Source of the DNA: Bacillus sp. HNG
GTDB lineage: Bacteria > Bacillota > Bacilli > Bacillales > Bacillaceae_L
DNA length: 64,000 nucleotides
Reading direction: 5' to 3'
NCBI RefSeq assembly: GCF_003400205.1
Contig: NZ_QUQV01000011.1
Span: forward strand, 81,001 to 145,000
Shown one piece after another: positions 15,548 through 24,061 of this stretch (position 1 is the first letter of the stretch; each line of letters opens with the position of its first letter). The notes beneath the pieces are model-generated. The model was not told where the DNA came from, did no database searches, and worked only from the letters and a program-made list of their open reading frames with translations. The position numbers were made by a program, and so were the translations under genes.

Positions 15548-15925
15548 TTAATAAAACACTTTATCAACGTTATATTTGCATCGGAGTTTATTTATGATGT
15601 AAGTTTCATAAATTTCGCGTTCCATTGGGTCTTCTACGATGCAAATATCGATTTTATGTACTTCGTCTCTGTGCATTTTAATCGGAGAAACCGTATCTTC
15701 AAAATGTTTTTTAATTCTTTGACGGAGTTTCCGCGCTTTTCCAACAAAAAGAAGCTCATCATTTTTATTAAAAAATAAGAAAACGCCACCTTTATCTCTT
15801 GGTATTAGATGGAAATCAATAAATCCGTAAATATCCTTGATTACTGGTTCATTTTCTTTCGGAATTTGTTTCCGTTCTGTAATTGTAAGATCTGGAGTAG
15901 GTATGGTAATTTTTATCATGTCCAA
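15548..15925 (-). CDS. GIY-YIG domain protein
   Basis: A 125-aa protein with a GIY-YIG nuclease-like domain in residues 45-125, closest in look to the UvrC N-terminal type: GVFLFFNKNDELLFVGKARK, then LRQRIKKHF, and a C-terminal REIYETYIINKLRCKYN helix carrying the metal-binding Glu. The first motif is GVF...LFVG rather than GIY...YIG, so catalysis is not assured. The first 45 residues are unique. The start could be the TTG at 15925 or the ATG two codons later. Confidence 0.8.
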   Translation of the reverse strand: MDMIKITIPTPDLTITERKQIPKENEPVIKDIYGFIDFHLIPRDKGGVFLFFNKNDELLFVGKARKLRQRIKKHFEDTVSPIKMHRDEVHKIDICIVEDPMEREIYETYIINKLRCKYNVDKVFY

Positions 15926-15988
15926 TCACGTCCTTTTTTGTGTAGAGATAAATGGTATCATATGTAAGAAAGAAATGCGATTTAACAG

Positions 15989-16603
15989 TTAATTCACGTC
16001 CATACTTCTTTCTTCCGTTCTCTCAACTAGTTTAAATAAAAATCGATAAATTAGCCGGTATGCTTCCTCTAATGACATTTCCTCTTTGAACCCATTCACA
16101 TAATCCAAGGCAAAATTCAAGTCCCATAAGCCATCATTTTGATTAAACATCAATTCAAATTTTGCTTCATCTCCAAGTAAATCTTTTCTTAGGTTTTCTT
16201 TAAGAGTGGCCTCAAACTTTTTCTGTAGCTTCAATCCTACCATGACGTCGTATGTTCCAAATACATCATTCACTTCAAACGCAATTGCATCAACTCCAAT
16301 TAGTTCCAACCAATTTGATTCCAAGTATAGAAATTCATTCTTGTGTTTTTGAAGGTAGTCAATCGGGTGTTCTAGGAAAACAAATGATTCTTTAGAGAGT
16401 GTTTCTTCTGTTTCTTTATCACATCTTTCAATGTAAGCTTCATGGAAACGTGTAGTAGGATCTTTTTCTATTAATGTAACGTCATCTGAAATCAATTTAT
16501 ATTTTTCAATGTACTCTTTTTCCTCTTGATATAATGGTATTGACGAAGGTTCTTTACTCGTCAACTCTGATGTAATGAATTTTTTCATTTGTTTATGTAA
16601 CAT
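15989..16603 (-). CDS. Conserved Bacillus-type protein of unknown function
   Basis: A 204-aa cytoplasmic protein. Seen: an N-terminal charged region, a conserved-looking core (FHEAYIERCDKETEETL, LEHPIDYLQKHKNEFLYLES, then IGVDAIAFEVNDVFGTYDVM) and FNQNDGLWDLNFALDYVNGF near the end. I believe similar proteins are sometimes labelled branched-chain amino acid aminotransferase in databases, but there is no PLP-binding lysine motif, so I do not adopt that name. GGAGG lies 8 bp before the ATG. The upstream 62-codon frame and the DEAD-box gene are co-directional with it. Confidence 0.75.
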   Translation of the reverse strand: MLHKQMKKFITSELTSKEPSSIPLYQEEKEYIEKYKLISDDVTLIEKDPTTRFHEAYIERCDKETEETLSKESFVFLEHPIDYLQKHKNEFLYLESNWLELIGVDAIAFEVNDVFGTYDVMVGLKLQKKFEATLKENLRKDLLGDEAKFELMFNQNDGLWDLNFALDYVNGFKEEMSLEEAYRLIYRFLFKLVERTEERSMDVN

Positions 16604-16773
16604 GGGTGTAGCCTCCTGAATTTGATGCCTTCCCCCGGTAAAGCGTCATTCCAGAGGTAAGGAAGTCCATTATGTATCATTTTCTCTTTAGCGAGAACGT
16701 CTTCTACCTTTTGTTGGAGTGCTTGAATTTCTTTTTGTTTAACTATCATTCGATTTTCTCTTTGACGACTCAT
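16585..16773 (-). CDS. Small protein between the helicase and the 204-aa gene
   Basis: A 62-aa frame starts inside the last codons of the DEAD-box gene (35-bp overlap) and ends inside the first codons of the next gene. It fills an otherwise empty 135-bp gap. It has a basic coiled N-terminus and a protein-like C-terminus containing [19 protein letters not shown]. The ribosome site is weak, so expression would depend on coupling to the helicase. It could instead be a chance frame. Confidence 0.5.
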   Translation of the reverse strand: MSRQRENRMIVKQKEIQALQQKVEDVLAKEKMIHNGLPYLWNDALPGEGIKFRRLHPCYINK

Positions 16774-17980
16774 TGCTTTTATCTTTTCGATTTCCTTCAG
16801 GGCGCTTTGTTTTTTTTATTTGCTCGCTTCTTTCTTTCTGATAGTCCTCCCGATCAGGGATACTTACTCCTTTAATCACTTGTATTTCGAATTTTTGATG
16901 AATCCCTTTTTCAATCATTCGGAGGAACTCCAGATCCTTAGGTGCCACTAACGTAATGGCAACTCCATCGCCACCAGCACGGCCAGTTCGTCCAATCCGG
17001 TGAACATAGCTTTCAACATCTTGTGGAATATCATAGTTATAGACATGTGTTACCCCTTCTACATCAAGTCCCCGTGCAGCAACGTCTGTTGCAACTAAAA
17101 ACTGCGTTTTCGCCTCACGAAACCGTTTCATCGCTTTTTCACGTTTGGATTGTGGTAAATCACCATGCAGCTCATCTGATTCATATCCATTGGCAATCAA
17201 TGCATCATGAAGCTTTTTAGCTCGTATTTTTGTTCGACAGAAGATAATCGCTAAAAAGGGACGATGCTCTTCGATTAAATGCAATAAAGTGGCTTGTTTT
17301 CTTCGGTCCGTTGTTTCAATCACAACTTGTTTAATTTCTTCAACCGTTACTTTTTTTGCTTTCACTTCTATGAACTCTGGCTCTACCATATATCTTTTGG
17401 CAAGAGATTGAATTTCTTTCGGCATTGTTGCAGAGAACAACATGGTTTGTCTAGATGGGAATGTTTCATGAATGATGTCATCTACCTCTGGAAGAAATCC
17501 CATAAGTAACATTTGGTCGGCTTCATCTATCACAAGCATCTGAATCGTTGAAAGATCAATTGTTCCACGACGAATATGATCTAATAACCGACCAGGCGTT
17601 GCAACGACAATATGTTGAGCTCCTTTTAACTTTTTTAACTGATGCTCAACATCCTGACCACCATATACAGCTAACACATTGACACCTTCTAGGTTCTCCA
17701 TCATTTTCTTTATCTCTTTTGTAATTTGCTGAGCCAATTCTCTGGTTGGTGTTAAAATCAGGGCTTGAACATCCGAATTTTGAACATCAATCTTTTCAAG
17801 AATGGGAAGAACAAAAGCCAACGTCTTTCCTGTTCCAGTTTGTGCTTTTGCAATCACATCCTTCCCCTCAAGCACGGATGGTATCGTCCGTTCTTGTATG
17901 GGAGTTGGTTCCATGATACCTAATGACTTTAATGTATGGTTAATCTCTTTTCGAATACCAAGTTGTAAAAAATCTCGCAA
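16739..17980 (-). CDS. DEAD-box RNA helicase
   Basis: A 413-aa ATP-dependent RNA helicase of the bacterial cold-shock/ribosome-assembly type. Motifs in order: Q motif (GIMEPTPIQ), I (AQTGTGKT, 46-53), Ia (PTRELAQQ), Ib (ATPGRLLDH), II (VIDEADQM), III (SATMP), IV (AIIFCRTK), V ([12 protein letters not shown]) and VI ([12 protein letters not shown]). A short basic tail (residues 375-413, rich in K, R and S) replaces a defined RNA-binding domain. It is similar in size to the smaller Bacillus paralogues rather than to CshA. An AT-rich promoter region is upstream. Confidence 0.95.
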   Translation of the reverse strand: MRDFLQLGIRKEINHTLKSLGIMEPTPIQERTIPSVLEGKDVIAKAQTGTGKTLAFVLPILEKIDVQNSDVQALILTPTRELAQQITKEIKKMMENLEGVNVLAVYGGQDVEHQLKKLKGAQHIVVATPGRLLDHIRRGTIDLSTIQMLVIDEADQMLLMGFLPEVDDIIHETFPSRQTMLFSATMPKEIQSLAKRYMVEPEFIEVKAKKVTVEEIKQVVIETTDRRKQATLLHLIEEHRPFLAIIFCRTKIRAKKLHDALIANGYESDELHGDLPQSKREKAMKRFREAKTQFLVATDVAARGLDVEGVTHVYNYDIPQDVESYVHRIGRTGRAGGDGVAITLVAPKDLEFLRMIEKGIHQKFEIQVIKGVSIPDREDYQKERSEQIKKTKRPEGNRKDKSNESSKRKSNDS

Positions 17981-18128
17981 GGCAAATCACTTCTCTTTTC
18001 GTAAATTAATATCAGTTTGTTTTAAGGCTTATTTACTATAGCATATTGGTTAGTATTTACAGAGTGATTTGGATTATTAATGGAGCATTTCTATGACTGC
18101 GCTTTTCTCTAACACAGTTAAAAAACGC

Positions 18129-18173
18129 AGGGACTGTTCCATCGTTTCTAGGTGAAACGTTGGAACAGTCCCT
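18129..18173. repeat. Intergenic hairpin element
   Basis: AGGGACTGTTCCA pairs perfectly with TGGAACAGTCCCT around an AACG-rich loop. It is related to the GGGGACGGTT elements at 15403 and 20720. Confidence 0.75.
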
Positions 18174-18256
18174 CTGAGCCACTTGTACTAAAGCGAATAG
18201 TACAACATTTAAGTCGGCAGCATATCCTACTCCAACTGCTAAGTCAAGTTTGTTAC

Positions 18257-18544
18257 TTAATTTTGTGCTCCAAATTCATACCCGTATTTCTTGTTAATCT
18301 TTTCTGCAATAGTCTTTAAGAATGCTTCTACCGTCATATTTTCTACATCCCTTGTATACCAAGCTAGTTTTGCATCTTTATGTTTTCCATCATAGTTGAC
18401 CTCTAATGGCCAGAATGTATTCGTTGCATGTGTGTAATCGAAATGAATATAAAGTTCCTTGCCTTGTGGGCATTCCAGAATAACCTTATAAACCGGGTTT
18501 TTACCTTCTGTGTTTAATTTAACCTTTCTGATTTTCGCTAACAT
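18257..18544 (-). CDS. Small hypothetical protein
   Basis: A 95-aa soluble protein beginning MLAKIRKVKL after a perfect AAAGGAGGACAAGC. It looks alpha/beta with KNPVYKVILECPQGKELYI strands, a HFDYTHATNTFWPLE segment and a C-terminal helix (VEAFLKTIAEKINKKYGYE). No known motif is seen. It lies 75 bp downstream of the amidase gene in the same direction and may be cotranscribed with it. Confidence 0.75.
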   Translation of the reverse strand: MLAKIRKVKLNTEGKNPVYKVILECPQGKELYIHFDYTHATNTFWPLEVNYDGKHKDAKLAWYTRDVENMTVEAFLKTIAEKINKKYGYEFGAQN

Positions 18545-18619
18545 AATGCTTGTCCTCCTTTATCACTTTTACTCTTGTACAACTCATACGCCTTGTCTAT
18601 AAATTTAGTTATCTGCTTT

Positions 18620-20107
18620 TTAAAAACTAGGATTCTCCTTCACCTGAACCCAAGAATCTGTCTTTTCAAGTTGTCCTGCAAGCTGTAACAGAAGGTCTTC
18701 ACGACCGCGCCTTGCCATAACTTGAACACCGCATGGGAGACCATCCTTTGTAAGATGCATAGGCAGAGTCATTGCAGGTTGACCGGTTAAGTTCGCAAGC
18801 TGGGTAAATGGTGTTCTCTCAAGGCTTTTGTTTGCCAATTCCTCAACGAAGCCTGACTTTTTCAGCATTCCTCCTAACCTTAGACCTCCCACTACTCGGA
18901 TTAATCCTTTTTCAAATGGAGTTTGATCGAGTTCACCTATCCTTGATGGAGGGTGTGCCGTAGTTGGTGTGAGGTAAAGGTCAAAATCATCATGAAAGCT
19001 TTCCATTTGGATAGTCGCTTGGTCCCAAAATTTCAGGCTTCCTAAAAATTCTTCAGCTGATACAGCTTTTCCTAGTAAATTCAGCATCCAAGTAGCTGGT
19101 TCTACATCGTTAAATGTGATCTTCCGTCCAATTACATCCTCAAGTCCAGTCAAGGTTGTAGCAACTTCAGCAAAATACAACATGAAATAGCTATTCGCTA
19201 ATCTTTTCCCATCTACTGGTGCTGCTTTTTCAATAACAGTATGCCCCATCTCTTCTAGTAGCTTTATCGTTTTATCTACTGCTTCTTTACACTCCTGATC
19301 AACAGTAGTACCTAATGGAGAGTCTGTAGAAAATGCAATTTTTAGCGGAGTTGTTATAGGTGTCATTGATGCTTCTAAATAAGACCCAATATAAGGGGGC
19401 GCCAAAAACGCGTTGGCCCGGTCCATTTGATAGTGGTCTAGCATGGCTGCACTGTCCCTGACAGAACGACTTAAAATATGATCCACGGATGCGCCCTGCC
19501 ATACTCGTCCTCTATCAGGACCAACTGGTGTGCGACCACGAGTTGGTTTTAACCCAAATAATCCACAAAAAGCACCAGGAATTCGTATCGAACCGCCGCC
19601 ATCATTTGCACCTGCAATTGGAACCATCCCCGAAGCGACAGCTGCTGCGGAACCTCCACTTGAACCACCTGGTGTATAATCCGTATTCCACGGATTTCTT
19701 GAAGGTCCATAATAAGCAGGCTCTGTGATTCCCATTAACGCAAATTCCGGCACATTCGTCTGTCCTAAAATCGTGACACCCGTATTCCGAATTTGACGAA
19801 CAAACTCACTATCTTGATTGGCAGGAATGTCTTTAAGTAGTTTCGAACCACTTCTGAGTGGACGACCTTTTACTTCCTGATTAATACTTTTCGTTAAGAA
19901 AGGAACACCCGAAAAAATTCCTGTTGATTCAGCATTAGCAACGCCCTCTGGATCATCGTAAAATGTATCAATTACGGCATTTAGTGCACCATTTTTCTTT
20001 TCAATTTCACGAATCGCCGCCTCTCGTACTTCTTCTGACTTCACTTCTTTCTTTTGAATTAACTCGGCTAATCCCAACCCATCATATTGCTTGTAATCAA
20101 ACACCAA
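18620..20107 (-). CDS. Amidase (amidase signature family)
   Basis: A 495-aa amidase-signature hydrolase that cleaves carboxamide bonds through a Ser-cisSer-Lys triad. Seen: K73 in VPFLTKSIN, the glycine-serine loop [14 protein letters not shown] (Ser149/150) and the nucleophile Ser173 in [10 protein letters not shown], followed by [10 protein letters not shown]. Length fits the family. There is no signal peptide, so it is cytoplasmic. The substrate is unknown; GatA can be excluded because no gatCB genes are present. A fossil piece of a related gene lies at 13212-13320. Confidence 0.92.
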   Translation of the reverse strand: MVFDYKQYDGLGLAELIQKKEVKSEEVREAAIREIEKKNGALNAVIDTFYDDPEGVANAESTGIFSGVPFLTKSINQEVKGRPLRSGSKLLKDIPANQDSEFVRQIRNTGVTILGQTNVPEFALMGITEPAYYGPSRNPWNTDYTPGGSSGGSAAAVASGMVPIAGANDGGGSIRIPGAFCGLFGLKPTRGRTPVGPDRGRVWQGASVDHILSRSVRDSAAMLDHYQMDRANAFLAPPYIGSYLEASMTPITTPLKIAFSTDSPLGTTVDQECKEAVDKTIKLLEEMGHTVIEKAAPVDGKRLANSYFMLYFAEVATTLTGLEDVIGRKITFNDVEPATWMLNLLGKAVSAEEFLGSLKFWDQATIQMESFHDDFDLYLTPTTAHPPSRIGELDQTPFEKGLIRVVGGLRLGGMLKKSGFVEELANKSLERTPFTQLANLTGQPAMTLPMHLTKDGLPCGVQVMARRGREDLLLQLAGQLEKTDSWVQVKENPSF

Positions 20108-20437
20108 CCATCGCCTCCTTTTGTTCTTAGCTCCAAGACAAACGATATTCCACTATTTACCTATTATACTATCATTTTATCGTCTACATTTTTACGAAAT
20201 CTTTTTTGGTTGTAAAAAGAGCCAAAATAAGCAAGGAGTGGATAACAACCTGCATCATGTCAACTCTTTTCTTATGGTTAAGTATCCTTTGAGTTGAAGG
20301 ACATAACTAATTGTTATGGTAGGTGTATGTATTATTTGTAGACAATTTTTCTTAATGTCTAATCAATTCAAAGTCACAAGTCATACGGTAGTTAGGAAGG
20401 TTACTGGACATGAGAAACTAACAGGAGGTGATTAAAT
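20108..20437. other. Divergent intergenic region
   Basis: About 330 bp between the amidase and the small gene at 20438. It holds both promoters presumably, but no element is clear enough to place. No ORF with a ribosome site is seen. Confidence 0.5.
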
Positions 20438-20662
20438 ATGCCATTTTATCCTTCAAACTCAGGAAGGAGACCGTTCCCTTCAGGAAGATTTGGACCTCCA
20501 AATGGAATTAGAAGACAGCCGCGCTCTTTTTTTACAACTCAAAATCAACAGGCACCAACTTCTAGACTTCAAGGATTACAAACGGTAATGGGACACGTGG
20601 GAAAGGTTACAACCGGAATTGGTATGCTAAGACAAATGGGGGGACTTTTAAAGTTTTTCTAA
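20438..20662 (+). CDS. Small basic protein, possibly spore-associated (YppG/YqfQ-like)
   Basis: A 74-aa protein after a perfect AGGAGGTGATTAAAT. The N-terminus is rich in Pro, Arg, Phe and Gly (MPFYPSNSGRRPFPSGRFGP); the C-terminus is an amphipathic segment (LQTVMGHVGKVTTGIGMLRQ). This composition resembles small Bacillus proteins such as YppG or YqfQ that are linked to the spore. The assignment is by general look only. It is monocistronic with a hairpin element 60 bp downstream. Confidence 0.7.
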   Translation: MPFYPSNSGRRPFPSGRFGPPNGIRRQPRSFFTTQNQQAPTSRLQGLQTVMGHVGKVTTGIGMLRQMGGLLKFF

Positions 20663-20719
20663 TAATTTTAGTTATCCAGGAAGCTGTTATATGGAGAAAT
20701 CCTTTACTAACAGCTTCTT

Positions 20720-20756
20720 CTCCTAAAACGCGGGGACGGTTTCTGCGTTTTTAGGA
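20720..20756. repeat. Intergenic hairpin element, possible terminator
   Basis: TCCTAAAACGC pairs with GCGTTTTTAGGA around GGGGACGGTTTCT. It belongs to the GGGACGGTT element group. Confidence 0.65.
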
Positions 20757-20873
20757 AAAAGAATCGTAATGAAACAATAATAGTGGACACCACCTCTCCT
20801 CCCAATCTTTCAAAATAGAGTAATTTTCAATATTGTGATATTATTGCGATATTAATGGAGGGAGTGTTGTTTT

Positions 20874-21716
20874 ATGGAAAGTAAAATTCCAGAGGTTACG
20901 TTAAATGATGGCTTACGTATTCCTGTGATTGGTTTTGGTACATACCCGCTTAAAGGAAATGATGGAGTAAATGCCATCGTCAGCGCGATTCATAATGGCT
21001 ATCGTCTCATTGACTCAGCTTATAATTACGAAAACGAAGGGGCGGTAGGAGAAGCAGTTCGTCGTAGTTCTGTACCGAGACAAGAATTACTCATTACTTC
21101 CAAACTTCCTGGTCGCTATCACGAATACGACAAAGCAAAAGCAACTATTCAAGAATCGCTTTATCGAGCTAACCTTGATTATTATGATTTATACCTCATA
21201 CATTGGCCGAACCCTAGCAAAGATAGATATGTAGAAGCTTGGCAGGCTTTGATTGATGCTAAAAAATGGGGACTTATTCGTTCAATAGGAGTTTGTAATT
21301 TCTTACCTGAACACTTAGATCGTTTGGAAAAAGAGACCGGTGTCAAACCAAGCATTAACCAAATTGAATTACATCCATTCTTTAACCAAGCTGAACAAAG
21401 AAAATATCATGAAGAAAAAAATATTGCGACAGAATCTTGGAGCCCATTCACTCGTGGAATTAAAGACTTAGAGAACGATACCCTTCAAACGATTGCTACA
21501 AATCATAATAAAACGATTCCACAAATCGTTTTACGTTGGCACTATCAGCTCGGAGCGATTTCAATTCCTAAGTCAGCATCACCAGTTCGCCAGGTAGAGA
21601 ACCTTTCTATTTTTGACTTCTCACTGGACGATGCAGAAATGGCTATGATTTCAGCCTTAAGCCAGCCAGATGGAAGAATTGCCAATCAGGATCCTGCTGT
21701 TTATGAGGAATTTTAA
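20874..21716 (+). CDS. Aldo/keto reductase
   Basis: A 280-aa NADPH-dependent oxidoreductase of the AKR (beta/alpha)8 barrel fold, reducing aldehydes or ketones in the cytoplasm. The tetrad is visible: D47 (RLIDSAYNY), Y52, K77 (ITSKLPG) and H110 (DLYLIHWP). The cofactor segment IPKSASPVRQVENLSIFDF is near the C-terminus. It resembles the Bacillus YtbE/YvgN group. It converges with the aquaporin gene across a shared terminator. A copy of its 3' end survives as a fossil at 13130. Confidence 0.93.
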   Translation: MESKIPEVTLNDGLRIPVIGFGTYPLKGNDGVNAIVSAIHNGYRLIDSAYNYENEGAVGEAVRRSSVPRQELLITSKLPGRYHEYDKAKATIQESLYRANLDYYDLYLIHWPNPSKDRYVEAWQALIDAKKWGLIRSIGVCNFLPEHLDRLEKETGVKPSINQIELHPFFNQAEQRKYHEEKNIATESWSPFTRGIKDLENDTLQTIATNHNKTIPQIVLRWHYQLGAISIPKSASPVRQVENLSIFDFSLDDAEMAMISALSQPDGRIANQDPAVYEEF

Positions 21717-21748
21717 TTCGAATTCCTAGCTAACCTTATAAAAATCAA

Positions 21749-21792
21749 AAAGGTGATAGTTGCCTCCACATACCGCAGGGACTATCACCTTT
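21749..21792. terminator. Bidirectional terminator between aldo-keto reductase and aquaporin
   Basis: AAAGGTGATAGT pairs with ACTATCACCTTT, flanked by A and T runs on both sides. Confidence 0.85.
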
Positions 21793-21800
21793 ATATCACT

Positions 21801-22565
21801 CTATTTAACTACTTCATGTTGAGAAGTTTCATTAGATACCCGTAGCTTTTTCGAACTGGTCATATACGTATAAAGGACCGCGGCTGCAATGGCACCAATG
21901 ATAGGACCAATGACATAAACCGGGAATTGGATCCAGTTGATATTGCCACCTAATAGACTATCTACAAGATAGGGTCCAAAGGTTCGTGCTGGATTGAATG
22001 ATGCACCCGTAGCACCGGCAGTCATCATGATAATCCCTCCAACTGTTAAACCGATAACAAGTCCTCCCCAATCTTTTGGAGCCTTGGAGTCTACGGCCAC
22101 TCCCATAATGACGAACATCAAAATAAACGCTGCCATGGCTTCGATAACAATCCCCTGTAAATACCCAGTAGTTGGTGCAAGTACAGTAGCCCCTAAATTA
22201 CCTAATAAGACTCCGTCCATACCTAAAACCGTTACAATGCCAAACGCCCCAATCGCACCACCCACACATTGTGCAAGGAGATATGGTCCTACTTCTTTCC
22301 ATGAAAAATGACCAGTCGAAGCTAATGCAATTGTAACAGCTGGGTTAATGTGACAACCTGTTAATCTACCTATGGAATAGATCATTGCCATCACAATAAT
22401 GGCGAAGGCAAAACTAATAACTCCAATATCTGCTAATGTTGTAGACTCGTTGTTATTCGCCGTAATAATTCCATTGAATGCAGCTGTTCCAGGACCAATA
22501 AGTACTAATAAAGCTGTTCCGATCCCTTCAGCAAAACACCGTTTGAACAGGCTGGGTGTCTCCAT
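21801..22565 (-). CDS. MIP-family aquaporin/glycerol facilitator
   Basis: A 254-aa membrane channel of the major intrinsic protein family, with six membrane helices and two half-helices. The NPA boxes are intact: CHINPAVTIALA and SFNPARTFGPYL. The selectivity-filter region around GCH and ASFNPAR suggests water or small-solute conduction, with glycerol possible. It starts 12 bp after the formaldehyde dehydrogenase stop, so both belong to the sigma-54-driven transcript. Pairing with an alcohol/aldehyde dehydrogenase suggests passage of a small polar solute such as an alcohol or aldehyde. Confidence 0.92.
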   Translation of the reverse strand: METPSLFKRCFAEGIGTALLVLIGPGTAAFNGIITANNNESTTLADIGVISFAFAIIVMAMIYSIGRLTGCHINPAVTIALASTGHFSWKEVGPYLLAQCVGGAIGAFGIVTVLGMDGVLLGNLGATVLAPTTGYLQGIVIEAMAAFILMFVIMGVAVDSKAPKDWGGLVIGLTVGGIIMMTAGATGASFNPARTFGPYLVDSLLGGNINWIQFPVYVIGPIIGAIAAAVLYTYMTSSKKLRVSNETSQHEVVK

Positions 22566-22577
22566 CAGCAGCCACCT

Positions 22578-23791
22578 TTACTTCACAAGTCCATGAGGGT
22601 CAATTACATATTTTCTTGAAGCACCTTTATCAAATTCCGCATATCCCTGTGGCGCTTGATCTAAGGAAATAACCGTTGCATTAACCGCTTTTGCAATCTG
22701 TGCTCTACCACTTAAGATCGCTTGCATTAAGTCACGGTGGTATCTCATGACTGGTGTTTGTCCGGTTACGAACGTATGCGCTTTTGCCCATCCTAATCCT
22801 AGACGAACTCTCAATGTGCCAATTTTCGCATCTTCATCAACTCCACCTGGATCTCCGGTTACATAAAGACCTGGAATCCCAAGGCGTCCCCCAGCACGAG
22901 TGACTTGCATAATGCTATTTAAGACCGTTGCTGGTGCTTCTATCGCATTCGCACCATGAGCAGATGCTTCAAATCCTACGCAATCGACCGCACAGTCCAC
23001 TTCAGGAATACCTAAAATTTGGTCAATTTGTTCTCCCAAATCAGGGTGTTTACGTAGATTTACGGTTTCACATCCAAAGCTTCTTGCTTGCGCAAGTCTT
23101 TCTTCATTTAAGTCCCCTACAATCACGACAGAAGCCCCTAAGAGTTGTGCCGAATGTGCAGCTGCTAGCCCAACAGGGCCTGCTCCAGCAATATAAACTG
23201 TAGAGCCTGGTTTAACACCTGCGCTCACTGCCCCATGATAACCTGTTGGAAAAATGTCAGAGAGCATCGTTAAATCTTTAATTTTTTCCATCGCTTGATC
23301 TTTATCAGGAAATTTCAATAATTGGAAGTCAGCATAAGGTACCATCACATATTCAGACTGGCCTCCTACCCATCCCCCCATGTCTACATACCCATAGGCT
23401 GAACCGGGGCGATCAGGATTTACGTTTTCACAAATATGTTGTTTTGCTCTTTACAGCTCCGGCATCGTCCACACGCAATATTAAATGGAACCGACACAAG
23501 GTCACCTTTTTTAATAAATTCCACATCACGACCAACTTCAATGACTTCTCCCGTTATTTCATGCCCAAGCACTAGTCCTTCAGGAGCCGTTGTTCTCCCT
23601 CTCACCATATGCTGGTCACTTCCACAAATATTGGTTGTAACGACCTTCAAAATAACCCCGTGTTCACATTTACGTCCTACGTTTAGAGGATTTACCCCAG
23701 GTCCATCTCTTAACACTAAATCTGGATAACCAATATCCATTACCTCTACTCTACCAGGTCCCATATAAGCTACTGCTCTGTTTCCTACCAT
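22578..23791 (-). pseudogene. fdhA: Glutathione-independent formaldehyde dehydrogenase, single frameshift
   Basis: A zinc-dependent medium-chain dehydrogenase of the FdhA type (NAD-linked formaldehyde or aldehyde dismutation/oxidation). The N-terminal frame carries NICGSDQHMVRGRTT (catalytic zinc), GLVLGHEITGEVIEVG and CGRCRSCKEQ (structural zinc); the other frame continues CENVNPDRPGSAYGYVDMGG, then GAGPVGLAAA (Rossmann loop) to the normal C-terminus. One base is missing near 23430, within CAAAACAACATATTTG. The start at 23791 follows GGAGGGGAAAAAG. Everything else looks intact, so this is a recent mutation or a sequencing error. Confidence 0.88.
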
Positions 23792-23838
23792 CTTTTTCCC
23801 CTCCATTAAAATGAATATGAGTCAGACAACTTATATAC

Positions 23839-23856
23839 TTGCAAGTATTGTGCCAA
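23839..23856 (-). promoter_or_regulatory. Sigma-54 promoter of the fdh-aquaporin operon
   Basis: The minus strand reads TTGGCACAATACTTGCAAG, with the invariant GG (-24) and GC (-12) separated by exactly 10 bases. It lies about 50 bp upstream of the dehydrogenase start, and the divergent gene encodes a sigma-54 activator. Confidence 0.88.
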
Positions 23857-23925
23857 TCATAATTCCTTTTAGAATGGACCTTTTTCAAGGCTAGTTATAA
23901 AAAGAGTGTTCAGAACTTGAGCAGC

Positions 23926-23953
23926 ATGTGTCCTATTTTAGTACACATCGGAC
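23926..23953. promoter_or_regulatory. Candidate upstream activator site
   Basis: Overlapping inverted repeats ATGTGT...ACACAT and TGTCC...GGACA lie about 75 bp upstream of the sigma-54 promoter, the position expected for a bacterial enhancer-binding protein site. Confidence 0.6.
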
Positions 23954-24061
23954 AAAATATTCATTACTTTCAAAATAATGGAATAATAGTATAATAGATG
24001 TAAAAAAAGATTTTGGAACGTAAAAGGGCAAGGAAAGAATGTAAGGGGGATAGGTATATTC

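Noticed and set aside
18620..20107. Glutamyl-tRNA amidotransferase subunit A
   Set aside because: No gatC or gatB neighbours and the sequence looks like a stand-alone amidase.
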